Source: Muricea muricata
Taxonomy: Eukaryota; Cnidaria; Anthozoa; Malacalcyonacea; Plexauridae
NCBI GenBank assembly: GCA_963855995.1
Contig: OY979717.1
Location: 5,253,428-5,317,427, forward strand
Length of the DNA stretch: 64,000 bases
Direction of reading: 5' to 3'
Positions 21,980 to 32,270 of the stretch are shown in pieces (the stretch's first letter is position 1; each line of letters starts with the position of its first letter). The translations under genes and the position numbers were made by a program. The notes under the pieces are model-generated. The model was not told where the DNA came from. It did not search any database and saw only the letters and a list, made by a program, of their open reading frames with translations.

Positions 21980-22198
21980 GTATTTAACTCTAACTTACAA
22001 ACATTGTTTAAAGGCAAAGTTTGATATAGACATGCCATGCACGTGGATATTGTAACACACGTACTCAATAAAAATCATTGTAAATGTGAAAAAATTGTTT
22101 TAGTAGAATCTGAGATTAAAAATTGATTTTAAGCAATTTGGTTAAAAAATTCGTCTGCAAATTGTTCTTGAATTAAAAAAAGTACACTAGGAAATTAA

Positions 22199-22300
22199 TG
22201 TTTTGCTACTTGCTAGCTATCGAGGAATAGACAGCGAGTAGAGTAGCGAATCAAATGACAGCATTTGCATTAGTATATTAGTATGATTCTACTAAATACA
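22199..22300. repeat. Dispersed hairpin repeat (copy 1; copy 2 at 41218-41320)
   Basis: TTGCTACTTGCTAGCTATCG pairs with CAGCGAGTAGAGTAGCGAA; the following ~45 bp (CATTTGCATTAGTATATTAGTATGATTCTAC) match the copy at 41218. Confidence 0.65.
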
Positions 22301-22359
22301 ATTATAAAAACATAAGACTGTTTTCGAACTGTGAATGGGAATGATTTTAAACGATTTTT

Positions 22360-22960
22360 GCTCGTTTATGGGGCATAAAGTGGAAAAGACGGAGTCTGAT
22401 AAAATCTGATGATAAACGTGCAGAAATCGTTTATAATTAAGAAATATAAAACATTTTCAGTGTTTACGTACAGTTATATCGGCACGAGTGGAAATTGGAA
22501 AAACGAGAAATTGTGTGGAAACACGACGCCCGCAGGGCGGAGTGTTTTCACTAAATTTCGAGTTTTTCCAATTTACACGAGTGTTGGTATAATTATATGT
22601 AAATACAGAAAAAATGTTTTATATTTGTTTTATAATATAGCAATGTCAAAAGCCCGAAAAATACGAGAAATGTCCGTGTTTACAAGTGGCGGGAAATTTT
22701 CCGTGTTTACATTAAGTTATGTAAACACGGCTCTTAACCAATCAGCGTTCAGGATTCACAAATGATATATTATAATCAAGTATATCAATGTCTGAACTGA
22801 GCAAGGAAGCAAATTTCTATTCTGTTACGAAGCGATTGCTGTGATATTGTGACTAGTATTTTTGAACGAGACTCCGTCTTTTCCACTTTATGCCCCATAA
22901 AGTGGAAAAGACGGAGTCTGATAAAATATCGCATTAAAACATGACTCCGTACTCCGACTT
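22360..22960. repeat. Compound palindromic repeats
   Basis: Two units. (a) 22425-22775: arms GAGTGGAAATTGGAAAAACG / TTTTTCCAATTTACACGAGTG around GACGCCCGCAGGGCGGAGT; a second copy is at 28016-28343. (b) GGGGCATAAAGTGGAAAAGAC occurs in direct and inverted orientation at 22368-22410 and 22870-22925, the second forming a perfect palindrome about TATGCCCCATA. Confidence 0.75.
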
Positions 22961-23013
22961 TTCCATCGTATTGAGGAAACTTCCGAAACTTTGTTGCATA
23001 TTGTTTTATAAAT

Positions 23014-24345
23014 ATGACAGAGACATTGGAAAGAGACAAGAGATCTAGAGCAGCACATAGAGCACACATTCGACGAATTATAAGCGAAGCAAAGGAATTA
23101 CAAAATGTATTCGATCAAACGAAACCCGAACATCGGCAAAAATGTAAACATTACAAATCTACGCTGGAAAAATGAGAGACATATTAAGCGAGCTCGACAA
23201 GGCCATATTACAAGTAATCAAAGAGGAGGAAATCAAAGCAGAAGTCGAAGAAACATCGGAGTATAGTCGAAAAAACATCACAGTACATTAATCCCTCAAC
23301 AAGACGATAGAGAACACGAATATAACCTGCGAAACGACAATAACCGCAATTTTCATCTTTTTAATAATAGACCGTAATGTAGAACAAAGTTATGCGGTGA
23401 CTTTTTTACGTTCAAATATTATTATTAATACTCATAATATTTATATTAATAAATGTAAATTAATAACTTAGATTTAGACTCGGTAATTCAGTGTTTGTAT
23501 TTAATTTACAATTTAGACTCGGTAATTCAGTGTTTCTATTTAATTTACAATCTGCAAGAGAGTCAAATAAACCTGTTTATTTATACAACTAATTTAAGTC
23601 TAAACGCACTTGACGAAGCGAAAGGTTGTATGGAATTTGCAAGCGGTAATATTGAACAAACAATAACAAACCAACAGGCCGCTACGACAACTGACGTCAG
23701 AACAGGATTCACCACAGGATTTACATTAGACATCGAGTTCAACGACAAGTAACAAGGTAAGAGCGAGGCTCTCTAAGAGGCTCTCAAGTAGGTATTTGAT
23801 CAGAATGAAGATTTAAATGATATCGACAAGTTTCCTATTTGAAGGCTGCAGTTAGCGGGCCAGCGGCTTCTACAATTAAGGGTTTTCCCGTGACAGGATC
23901 AAATAATGCAAATGCAGTAAAATATATTATTAAAAGAAAGATATGGCAATTCTTAAAAAATTATTAGTTCGCACATGGATATGTTGATAAATTTGCCTGC
24001 AATTTCAAATGATAAGGATCTTAAAGCTCTACGACAACTAAGCAATGACAGCTTAAGCATCGAAGCAAATGTGAGAGCTTTAGAGTCCTTAGCATGCAAA
24101 CCAGATATGGCGAGCTGTTTTTACCAAAGGAAATCGGACTGGATATTTGCAGTAAAGTCTCAGAAAGTTCATGGAATTTTAAGTCAGTCTTGAAACAACT
24201 TCGTGAAAAGTTGGCAAACAGAGAGCGATGTGAAATAGTCACTTCAATTAAGAACCATCAAGAAGACCCGAAAAGGTCGAGTAGAGAAAGATATTTCGGC
24301 AGTAAAGATCTCAGAACAACATCAGCATTTGTTGTTGGGGGTAAC
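23014..24345 (+). pseudogene. BEL/Pao gag (copy 2), 5' part
   Basis: ATG 23014 opens a BEL gag N-terminus (MTETLERDKRSRAAHRAHIR), frameshifted at about 23175. The DUF1759 C-terminal part follows at 23990-24300: LRQLSNDSLSIEANVRALESL, then in another frame RYGELFLPKEIG, SSWNFKSVLKQLREKLANRE. It is cut at 24345 by the Gypsy insertion and resumes at 27914. Confidence 0.7.
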
Positions 24346-24505
24346 TGCAATGATCTTTGTACTTTATTGAACGAGTCGAATTAACGATATGCATGAACTA
24401 AAATATGATAGCATGTATAACGTGTACAAGCGACCGTCCATGTTTTCTACACGTATCCGTGGGTGCATATGCGCTATCCTGCGGCCCTTAACTACAGTCT
24501 CTACA
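24346..24505 (-). repeat. 3' LTR of Gypsy copy 2
   Basis: 160 bp, TGCAATG ... CTCTACA in plus orientation. Confidence 0.8.
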
Positions 24506-25757
24506 TTTCTCCCCAACTTAGATATAATAGTCCGGTTTTCTCCGAACACGACGAAGAGTCTTACGTGAATACTTAGCGTCCGCGTGCTCTTGTCCATCTC
24601 TTTGGTCTGGTGGATCCCGAGGGGGAGCCCTACTTGGTAGCTTCTTCACGGCTGTCGAGTGTCGCATTAGGCGTTGATTCTCCCCTTCTACGATTACTGA
24701 ATCTCCTTTAACTGCAGGAACTTTGAATGGAGTCTTGAGACAAGGTAGACTCAATTTGCTCTTCATCTCGTTGCGAATCACGACGGTATCCGACCTTTAA
24801 AGTGGGTGAAGCTACCTTGTTTTTGTTGTGATATTGTTTCGATTTTGCTTTCGTTCTCGTGTCTTGTTCTCTGATCGGTCTGATCGCTTTAGGAGATGTT
24901 GGATGTAACGCAGGTAGCTTGTCGTTGAGGTTAAGGCCAAACATCAGCACTGCTGGTGCCTAACCTGTACTCGCGGAACTTCGTACCGCGAGAAAATGCG
25001 ACGTGAAAGAGGTTTTAAAGCTTCGGCGGTGATTTTCGTCATTATTTCGACTTCGGGAAAGTGGCTGTGATAATTAACGAGGACGAGCAGATTCTCCCCG
25101 GTAGGAAAGGGACCGACAAAATCCATTCCCACATAGAGCCATGCAGCTTCTGGAAGCGGATTGGGCTTTAGCGGCGGTACTGGTTGTGTTGGAGTTGCAT
25201 TGGCAAGAGCGCAAGGCTGGCACTGCCGGACGAATTCGTCGGCCTCAACGGACATGCCAGGCCACCATACTTTCGAGCGGAGACGTGATGTAGTTTTAGC
25301 TATTCCTTGGTGTTCTTGATAGGCCAGTCTCAGGACTCGCTTGCGGAGACCGCTCGCGCAAAACGACACCATCACTTGTTGACAACTCTAAACGGTGGGC
25401 GTAGTAAGGGGCGAGCTGAGGGTGAGACCAACTACCTGATGCAAGGCTTTCGATAATAGCTTGCAAGATTGGATCATTGGTTGTAGCTGAGCTGACCTCT
25501 TCCACAGTACAAGCACGAGGTAGTGAAGCAGATATGACAGCATTGACAGCCCGAGTATCCGCCAACTCGCTTGGGTTGATGGCTCTTCTTGGAGGTACTG
25601 GCTGTCGCGATAGTACGTCTGCCGCATTTTGAGCTCCAGGCTCGTGGCGCATGTGGAAGTTGAGCTGCTGGATGCGGAAAGCCCAACGTTCGAATCGTGG
25701 AGGTGGGCGCGATCCAGGGTGGTAAAAACCAAGGAGCGGCTTGTGGTCCGTAATCAC
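24506..25757 (-). pseudogene. Gypsy copy 2: RNase H C-terminus and integrase
   Basis: Minus strand: RNase H end ITDHKPLLGFYHPGSRPPPR and AQNAADVLSRQ (25757-25600), spacer, then integrase zinc region (RLAYQEHQGIAKTTSRLRSK; WWPGM; CQPCALANATPTQP), and the core start GMDFVGPFPTGENLLVLV, truncated and frameshifted at VPRVQVRHQQC (about 24945). A tail fragment (RRVRRKPDYYI) is at 24518-24780. Not functional. Confidence 0.82.
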
Positions 25758-26690
25758 CGCAAACCCTCAACGTTCGCTTGAACAAGAGCTTCCCTATACG
25801 ATAATGTTGGATAAATGACACGAAAGGCTCGCCTCTGCAACTTCTCTAACTCTTTGCTTAAGTAAATGGGTAAGGAATCGTAGAAAACAGGACATCCGTA
25901 TTCCAACACAGGACGCACACAGGTCTTGTAAAATGTTAATAAATTGCTTGGATGGATTCTTTCTCGTTTTAATTGGCAAAGGAAATACAATCTTGTAGAA
26001 ACCTTTTTCACGATGTCCGAAGTGTGGGCATTCCATTTCAAGTCCTTCGAGATACGCAATCCCAATATCTTCGCACTAGGAACAACTTCAATAGGTAATC
26101 ATTTACATACACAGGTGCAAAACAACGAACAGTTTTTGCGAACGTAATTTGGAGTTCTTTGCATTTCGCTTGGTTCGGCTGAAATTTGTCTGCGGTTGAA
26201 TTTCATGTCAGCTCATCTCAGTGGCGGATCTAGCGTACGTCAAAATAAATTACTACAGCTCATTCTAGGATATATTTACATCTTAAAATACCTTCAAAGC
26301 AACTTCATTGGTTATATTTTATTCTTTTGAAATTCATAACCTATGACATTGTTATGAAGTTATTTTGAATTTAAAATTGAGCTGCTATAATTTATTTTGA
26401 CTTACCCTGGATCCGCCACTGGCTCATCTACTGATGTTTGAATCCTACTACTCTCATGCCTGGGGATTGTCTCGGAGATTGTGATATCATCTACATACTT
26501 CCATAAATCAGTACCCGTAACGTCAAGATCGTTTATCATGATGATAAAGAGCCAAGGCCCCAGTTTAGTTCCTTGAGGCACACCTGCTGGGACCATACCC
26601 CATTCTGAGAGGTCATCAGAGCTTCGCGAAGATGGAATGGGACCCGAGACGGGGGATAGACCACAGGATGACATTTTTCTTCATGAGAAT
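25758..26690 (-). pseudogene. LINE reverse-transcriptase fragment inside Gypsy copy 2
   Basis: Minus strand: RT motifs GVPQGTKLGPWLFIIMINDL and WKYVDDITISE (26640-26470; YVDD active site), then the hAT MITE, then the tail LRISKDLKWNAHTSDIVKK and LTFYKTCVRPVLEYGCPVFYD (26065-25760). It sits exactly where the Gypsy RT should be, so the Gypsy RT is missing. Junctions with Gypsy are near 26690 and 25758. Confidence 0.78.
26218..26421. mobile_element. hAT MITE, 204 bp (copy 1)
   Basis: Ends CAGTGGCGGATCTAGCG ... GGATCCGCCACTG. Perfect 8-bp target duplication GCTCATCT at 26210-26217 and 26422-26429. Interior non-coding and AT-rich. Inserted in the LINE fragment. Copy 2 is at 36782 in opposite orientation. 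Confidence 0.92.
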
Positions 26691-27650
26691 CTTAGCTATT
26701 TGGATGTTCTTTATTCCACCCTTTAATACTTTACTATACCTGGAAAGAATTTTCTTTGTTTTCAAATGTTCGGGCAGGGGATGTTCTGCCACTGGGCTCT
26801 GAGTCGATGCCGCGTTGGAAATAGTGGAACCAGGCCTTTGTGGTGGATTCATATTCACAGAATGTCGACCAACGGTATTCACAGATCTGGCGTTAGGTGG
26901 CGGTGGCGGTGATCCCACGCGGAGAAGGTCAAGCTCAGAGGCTGACTCGCGACCAAGTAAAGCCACGTCTTGTCCCATTGACACAATTAAGTCAAGGGTG
27001 CGTTGGTGTCCAAAGGCTTGAACCTCAATGGCAGCGACGCCCGCAATATCCAAGGGAAGCTTGCTAACATAGGGATACACAGAGATTGACGGGGGCTTGG
27101 GCTTGGAGCATGGGTGCTTGATTTGGTTGTAAATACTCATGGGGAGAACGTTGATACTGGCGTCTGAGTCGACTAGTTCTCGCGTGGTTGCTCCGTTTAA
27201 GGAAACTACAACTCGAGCGTCATTGTCTGCTGATAGGAGTGTCTCCATGCAGAAAACTTCTTCATCACTGCTGCGGGATTGGGCACTTGAGAGGGCTTTC
27301 ATTCGTAGTCGCGTATGCCAGGAGTCAATGCGCACGTCTTCGCTTTGAATACATTGTCGAAATTCGTATCTTTCGAAGACTACGTTGTTGCGAGATAAGA
27401 AATACTCGCTGAATTTGCTGACTAATGTGTTGAAGTCTGTGCCCGTGTCCGTGAGATTAGTTTCGGCGATATCTTGGATGTCACTGCCCGCACAATGCAA
27501 CAAAAATCGCTCGTTGCCGGCCGCCTGCGTTGATGTTTTTTGCTGCTAAATACATGCGAACCGTTTTCACGTATTTCTCCCATCTTCGAGATAAGCCGTT
27601 CGGTTGAGAGTAGACGTCGAAGGGTGGCAGAGGTGAAAGATCCATGGTAA
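26691..27650 (-). pseudogene. Gypsy copy 2: gag and protease
   Basis: Minus strand. Gag start MDLSPLPPFDVYSQPNGLSR at about 27640 and WEKYVKTVRMYL; a frame break near 27490; then FSEYFLSRNNVVFERYEFRQC; the protease-like ELVDSDASINVLP (27180-27150), in which the usual DSG reads DSD. The zinc-knuckle region expected between gag and protease is absent, suggesting an internal deletion near 27300. Confidence 0.78.
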
Positions 27651-27803
27651 TAGAGAAAGAGAGTTGTCGGCCATTCATCTCAAACGGTGTCTTCTGCGGG
27701 TAGTGTGCACGAGAGAGGCCAAATGGACACCCACAAAGTAAGCGATTGAGTTTAAATGTTATGTAAGTCTAGGTCGGAGACGGGCTCTGTCGACTACGCC
27801 ATA

Positions 27804-27913
27804 TGTAATGATCTTTATACTTTATTGAATAAGTCGAATTAACAATATGAACTAACAATATGATAGCATGTATAACGAGTGCTGTCCTGCGGCCCTTAAC
27901 TACAGTCACTACA
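27804..27913 (-). repeat. 5' LTR of Gypsy copy 2 (internally deleted)
   Basis: 110 bp; lacks about 50 bp present in the other LTR. Next to it on the minus strand TGGCGTAGTCGAC is the probable primer-binding site. Confidence 0.75.
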
Positions 27914-28015
27914 GTAACAAAGATCCATTGTGTATTTATTGTGCCCAGCCGCATCTGTCGATAAATTGTGCAGTGATAACCAATGTTGCAACGCGAAAGG
28001 AAATCCTAAAAAGAA

Positions 28016-28343
28016 ATGGACGGTGTTATATTTAAGAAATATAAAACATTTTCCGTGTTGATATACTGTTATATCAACACGAGTGGAAATTGGAAAAACG
28101 AGAAATTGTGTGGAAACACGACGCCCGCAGGGCGGAGTGTTTTCACACAATTTCGAGTTTTTCCAATTTTCACTCGTGTTGATATAACTGTATATCAATA
28201 CGGAAAAAATGTTTTATATTTCTTTTATAATATAGCGCAAAGAACTTTAACAGAAGAGTGGCGGGAAAATTTCCGTGTTGACATAGAGTTATATCAACAC
28301 GGCTCTTAGCCAATCAGCGTTCAGAATTTACAAACGCTATATT
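28016..28343. repeat. Palindromic repeat inserted in BEL/Pao copy 2
   Basis: Second copy of the element at 22425-22775, more symmetrical: CGAGTGGAAATTGGAAAAAC / GTTTTTCCAATTTTCACTCG around GACGCCCGCAGGGCGGAGTG. It falls precisely between two BEL zinc-knuckle segments. Confidence 0.75.
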
Positions 28344-28344
28344 A

Positions 28345-29818
28345 TAATTGTAACTGCAAAGAATCACATCAGCAAAACCTGTCAATCAAGATCACGTTGT
28401 AACAACGTTAACTGCCATGGAAGATACCACACAAGAACTTGCCACACTAAAGAAGTACCAAAACAACAAATGAAGACGACGAAATCACAAAACACAGACA
28501 ATGTGCGAAAAACGTGATGGAGCTACCGCTATGTGTGTTAACACAAATAATGCAGTTTTACTCGAGACAGCGAAGGCAATCTTCTACCGCCCAGATATAC
28601 CACATAGAAAACAAACAGCAAGAATCATAGCTACTTGATGGGGAGAGTCAACGAAGTTACATCACAGAAAGAGCCACAAAGGAGATGAATTTAGTAACTT
28701 GCCATACAGAATCATTAGCGATCAAGACTTCATCAAGCCATTTGGATCAAGCAGTGGAACCACCAAGGTATATGCGATATAGTGGATGTAGGTATCAGTG
28801 TCGACGGTGATAACGATGCGACATTGTCAGCTATTAGTGTGCCTCTGATTAGTGCCCCAGTGCAAAGTCAATACCTGAATCGTGCAGTAAAAAACTACCC
28901 TCATCTAGCAAACCTACAGTTGGCGAATGATTGTGAAGGAGATGCTCCAAGTGATCTGCTAGTGGGTGCTGACCAGTATTGGAATCTTGTTACAGGAGGA
29001 GTGATTGGAGAAGAATTGGAACCAACAGCTATTCACACAAAACTAGGATGGGTACCTTCTGGTCCTGTGAATGAAGTAGCTTCGTTGTTCTTCGTTGAAA
29101 TGCCAAGTCTCTACACAACAGGTTGTAAGCAACACAGGGACATTAGACAAAACATTGCAACAGTTCTGGGAAATGAAGTCATTGGGAATTAAACCAAATG
29201 AGAGTTCAGTGTACGACACATTTAATCAACGGATCTCGTTTGATGGAAGGAAACATGAAGTAAGTTTGCCATGGAGAAAGTCACACCCAATATTACATGA
29301 TAATTACGAATCCAGTGAGAAGAGATTGAAGTCATTAATTGGGCGACTTCGAAAGGAGCCTAAAATCCTGCAAGAGTATGACCGTGTTATTAACACTTTG
29401 AACATTTGAACAATTAGAAAAGGGTATCGTAGAGCAAGTTCCATCTAACGAAAGAGATCTAATTGGCGGAGTGCATTATCTACCACACCACCCTGTAGTG
29501 AGAAAGGATAGAGAGACTACCAGAGTAAGAGTGATCTACAACGTATCTTCCCGAAAAAGTGGAGGCCCGTCATTGAATCAATGTTTGTACGCTGGTCCAC
29601 CTCTGACAGAAAAAATAGCAGATACTCTGATGAGATTTCGAACACAAAAAATTGCCTTGGTGCGAGATATAGAAAAGGCGTTTCATATGATGTCAGTGGT
29701 TGAAGATGATCGCAACGTTCTCAGATTCTTGTGGTTTCATGAACCAAAGACCAAAGAATTAGATGGACCTTTAATCTCGAAAAGGCACCCTGGTGGGGAG
29801 GGTTTTTTGAAAGACTAA
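28345..29818 (+). pseudogene. BEL/Pao copy 2: zinc knuckle, protease tail and reverse transcriptase start
   Basis: Knuckle CKNHISKTCQSRSRC near 28350; poorly conserved protease region to 28740; then YPHLANLQLAND and DLLVGADQYWNLVTG, HTKLGWVPSGPV (29035), DKTLQQFWEMKSLGIK, VSLPWRKSHPILHDNYESS, and RT start YLPHHPVVRKD, RVRVIYNVSSRK, LNQCLYAGPPL, VRDIEKAFHMM (29670). A frame break near 29400 has a TTTGAACA tandem duplication. The YVDD box is absent; sequence after 29818 is integrase. Confidence 0.8.
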
Positions 29819-29829
29819 TAAAGAGCGTA

Positions 29830-30523
29830 AAACGATGTTTATAGAAGATTCTTCGAAACGCTAGAGTAACAAGTGAGGAACTTTACACAGTATTGACTGA
29901 GATAGAGGAAACGTTATATTCAAGGCCGTTAACGTTTGTATCTACCTAAGAATTAGAAGAAGCAATAACGGCTTCAGACCTACTAACTGGAAGAAGGATT
30001 AATTCATTACCTGATGCGGTATCAGGAGAGGAATCAAGAATTGAAGAACAAGCAAAAATGAAATTGCGAAACGAGTGTCGTATCTTAGAAATTTAAAGGA
30101 ACATTTTTTGCTAAGGTGAAAGAAGGAGGACGTATTGGAGCTAAGAAATCACATCGACAGAAGAAGAATCGTCAGAAGGAGAATTATATTAAAGTCGGCG
30201 ACGTTCTAGTTATACATGATGAAAAGATACGTAAAGTTCAGTGGAAACTCGCCAGAGTTGTAGGATTGATCGAAGGAAAAGACGGCGCTGTACGCGGGGC
30301 AGTAGTTCGTAAGTTGACAGACAAGAAAGAGACATGCACGGAGATCAGACGTCCAATTAAAAAATTATACCTAGTTGAATTATCGGACGAAATTGAAGAA
30401 TATACGACGAAAGAGGGATTACATCCGGTGAGTGAACAAAAGGAGGACGATCGGGCAACGAGAGAAGTGGCGAAAAAGGTGCAAGAGAAACGGAGAGAAT
30501 TGATTGAAGCTGGACTAGTATAG
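29830..30523 (+). pseudogene. BEL/Pao copy 2: integrase end and C-terminal domain (DUF5641)
   Basis: EELYTVLTEIEETLYSRPLT then TAA (point change from Glu), DLLTGRRINSLPD, RVSYLRNLKEHF with TGA in place of the conserved Trp, and the DUF5641 core YIKVGDVLVIHDE, WKLARVVGLIEGKDGAVRGA. Ends at TAG 30521-30523. Confidence 0.78.
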
Positions 30524-30586
30524 TCAGATCGACATTTTTATAAACGTTCACATTCAGGTAGAGTTCATGGTCAACGGGGGGAGTGT

Positions 30587-30781
30587 GAGATATTTACATG
30601 AAGTTCTTAAGTAGCTTAAGATGACCGGAGCGAACCATGGGATCGAGCGTATGGAATTTAATGAGTTATACAGGAAAACCGAATTGAAAGGGTTAAAATA
30701 CAGGAAATAATTTTTTGGTTATTATTCTTTATTATAAACAATTAACTTTCCAACCAAAGTGTTTGTGTGAGAAATATTACA
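30587..30781 (+). repeat. Probable 3' LTR of BEL/Pao copy 2
   Basis: A GGGGGGAG purine tract (30577-30586) is followed by TGTGAGATATTTACATG; a TG...CA unit could end at AATATTACA (30781). The 5' LTR was not found, so boundaries are tentative. Confidence 0.45.
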
Positions 30782-30850
30782 CCCTTTAATTCAAAGCTTT
30801 CACAGCTGCTAGATCGTTGCATATAAATTTGAATTTGCCTACTTTTTAAT

Positions 30851-30973
30851 TGCCCTGAACCAGGGCGGGGGTCCTGTCTTGGTCTTGCTAAAGCTTAGCC
30901 TGCACTCAGGTGGTGCTGCCAAGTTGTCATGGCCAGATCATGGCCAGACACAGAAAACTTCTTAACCCAGGGT
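30851..30973. repeat. Dispersed repeat, copy 1
   Basis: CCCTGAACCAGGGCGGGGG ... GCCTGCACTCAGGTGGTGCTG ... CTTAACCCAGGG. The same sequence, interrupted by a 209-bp insertion, is at 34140-34475. Confidence 0.75.
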
Positions 30974-31183
30974 ATTTTGTAATACACTTTGTCATATCAC
31001 TCTACTAATAAAATAACATCAATTTATCATAAAAAATACAATTTACCACATACGTCATGAGTGAATGTTTTAGAAGGACCCGACGCACGTTTGTTCCTCA
31101 AAACTTTAAAGTTTCAATTCAAAAGTGGGATTCAAAAATTTGTTTTGTGAAGTGGAAGCATGGAATCTTGGCGCAATGGCGCC

Positions 31184-31678
31184 CAGGGTTGGTAGTTTGG
31201 CCTATTAGAGGCCAAATAACTCGATTTTGGCTTCTTTTTTACTTGCTTGGCCTCAAAAAAAAAGTTTGGCTTTTTGGCTACTTTTTGGCCTCTTTCCATT
31301 TCAAAGTAATGCTTGGAAAATGTTTTGATCTTAGTTTGATTTTATATGTTTAATCGTCATAATAATGTAGGTATACTAACTGTGATGTTAAAGGCATTTA
31401 GTATTCATCAGGACTTTTAGTATATATGAGGATTATTTAGTATTCATGGAATGAATTAGTTATGCTACGCAGTACACTAGACATCGCACTTGTTGTAAAA
31501 GAAAAGCTAAACAGTGTCAATACTCAAAACTATTAGTAATGAGTTTGCGATAAATTTGGACTTTTTAGCATTTATTTGGCCGCGTTAGGAAAATTGTAGT
31601 TTGGCCTTTTTTGGCAGATTTTGGCCTCTTTTTGCATAGCTATTTGGCGCCAAGCATGCGCAGAACCTACCAACCCTG
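31184..31678. mobile_element. hAT-type nonautonomous element, 495 bp
   Basis: Ends CAGGGTTGGTAG ... CTACCAACCCTG; perfect 8-bp target duplication ATGGCGCC at 31176-31183 and 31679-31686. The interior is dominated by TTTGGCC/GGCCAAA motifs. No transposase frame. It lies about 130 bp upstream of the zinc-finger reading frame. Confidence 0.9.
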
Positions 31679-31814
31679 ATGGCGCCATATTTGTTGTTTG
31701 AGAACTGAGGAAGGTAGTTATTTCGTTTGTAACTTTGTATGTGGAAATATCTGAGTGATATTGGTCAAGTCGCGTGATATTTTCATAGAGACGATTTCTA
31801 GTGAATTGGAGAAC

Positions 31815-32270
31815 ATGTTTTCAACTAAAACATCTAAAAGGAATTCAGTAAAACGTAGAACACACACAGTTGATGAATGTGATGTTTGTGTAAAAGGATT
31901 TGCACAGACAAGCGAGTTGTTACAACATAAAAAGACACACACTGGAGAGAAACCTTATGAATGTGATGCTTGTAATAAAAGATGTACACAAGCAAGTCAC
32001 TTGGTAATCCATAAAAGAAGACACAATGGAGAGAAACCTTATAAATGTGATGTTTGTAGTAAAGGATTTGCCCAGACAAGCGAGCTGTTACGACATCAAA
32101 GAATACACACTGGAGAGAAACCTTATGAGTGTAATGCTTGTAATAAAAGATTTACACAAGCAAGTCATTTGGTAGTCCATAAAAGACGACACACTGGAGA
32201 GAAACCTTATGAATGTGATGTCTGTAATAAAAAATTTACACATGCAAACTCCTTGATGAGACATAAATAA
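31815..32270 (+). CDS. C2H2 zinc-finger protein, N-terminal half (five fingers)
   Basis: First ATG of the frame is 31815 ([20 protein letters not shown]); a non-ATG extension to 31755 is possible. Five C2H2 fingers follow, each 28 residues with [13 protein letters not shown] linkers: [21 protein letters not shown], then [51 protein letters not shown] and [18 protein letters not shown] 4-nt tandem duplication at 32263-32270 creates the TAA stop and shifts the remaining seven-plus fingers into another frame (32271-33123). Such proteins normally bind DNA in the nucleus. The array alternates two finger types, a sign of growth by block duplication. Confidence 0.8.
   Translation: MFSTKTSKRNSVKRRTHTVDECDVCVKGFAQTSELLQHKKTHTGEKPYECDACNKRCTQASHLVIHKRRHNGEKPYKCDVCSKGFAQTSELLRHQRIHTGEKPYECNACNKRFTQASHLVVHKRRHTGEKPYECDVCNKKFTHANSLMRHK

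Larger units (their letters stand above)
24346..27913 (-). mobile_element. Gypsy retrotransposon copy 2 (minus strand), 5-bp target duplication GTAAC
   Basis: Flanked by GTAAC at 24341-24345 and 27914-27918. LTR copies at 24346-24505 and 27804-27913 share CTTTATTGAA-AAGTCGAATTAAC and CTGCGGCCCTTAACTACAGTC and have TG...CA ends. On the minus strand the order is gag, protease, (LINE replacement), RNase H, integrase. A purine tract (TTGGGGAGAAA) abuts the 24505 LTR end. Confidence 0.85.
23014..30781 (+). mobile_element. BEL/Pao retrotransposon copy 2, split by nested insertions
   Basis: Gag (23014-24345), a zinc-knuckle piece (27919-28015: CIYCAQPHLSINC), a second knuckle piece (about 28345-28440: CKNHISKTCQSRSRC), protease/RT (28740-29818), integrase C-terminal domain (about 29835-30523) and a 3' LTR. 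The Gypsy copy at 24346-27913 and the palindrome at 28016-28343 interrupt it. RT core to integrase core is deleted. Many stops; dead. Confidence 0.78.

Noticed and set aside
22409..22765. 118-aa ORF through a palindromic repeat
   Set aside because: Same repeat at 28016 gives similar chance frames; composition follows the palindrome.
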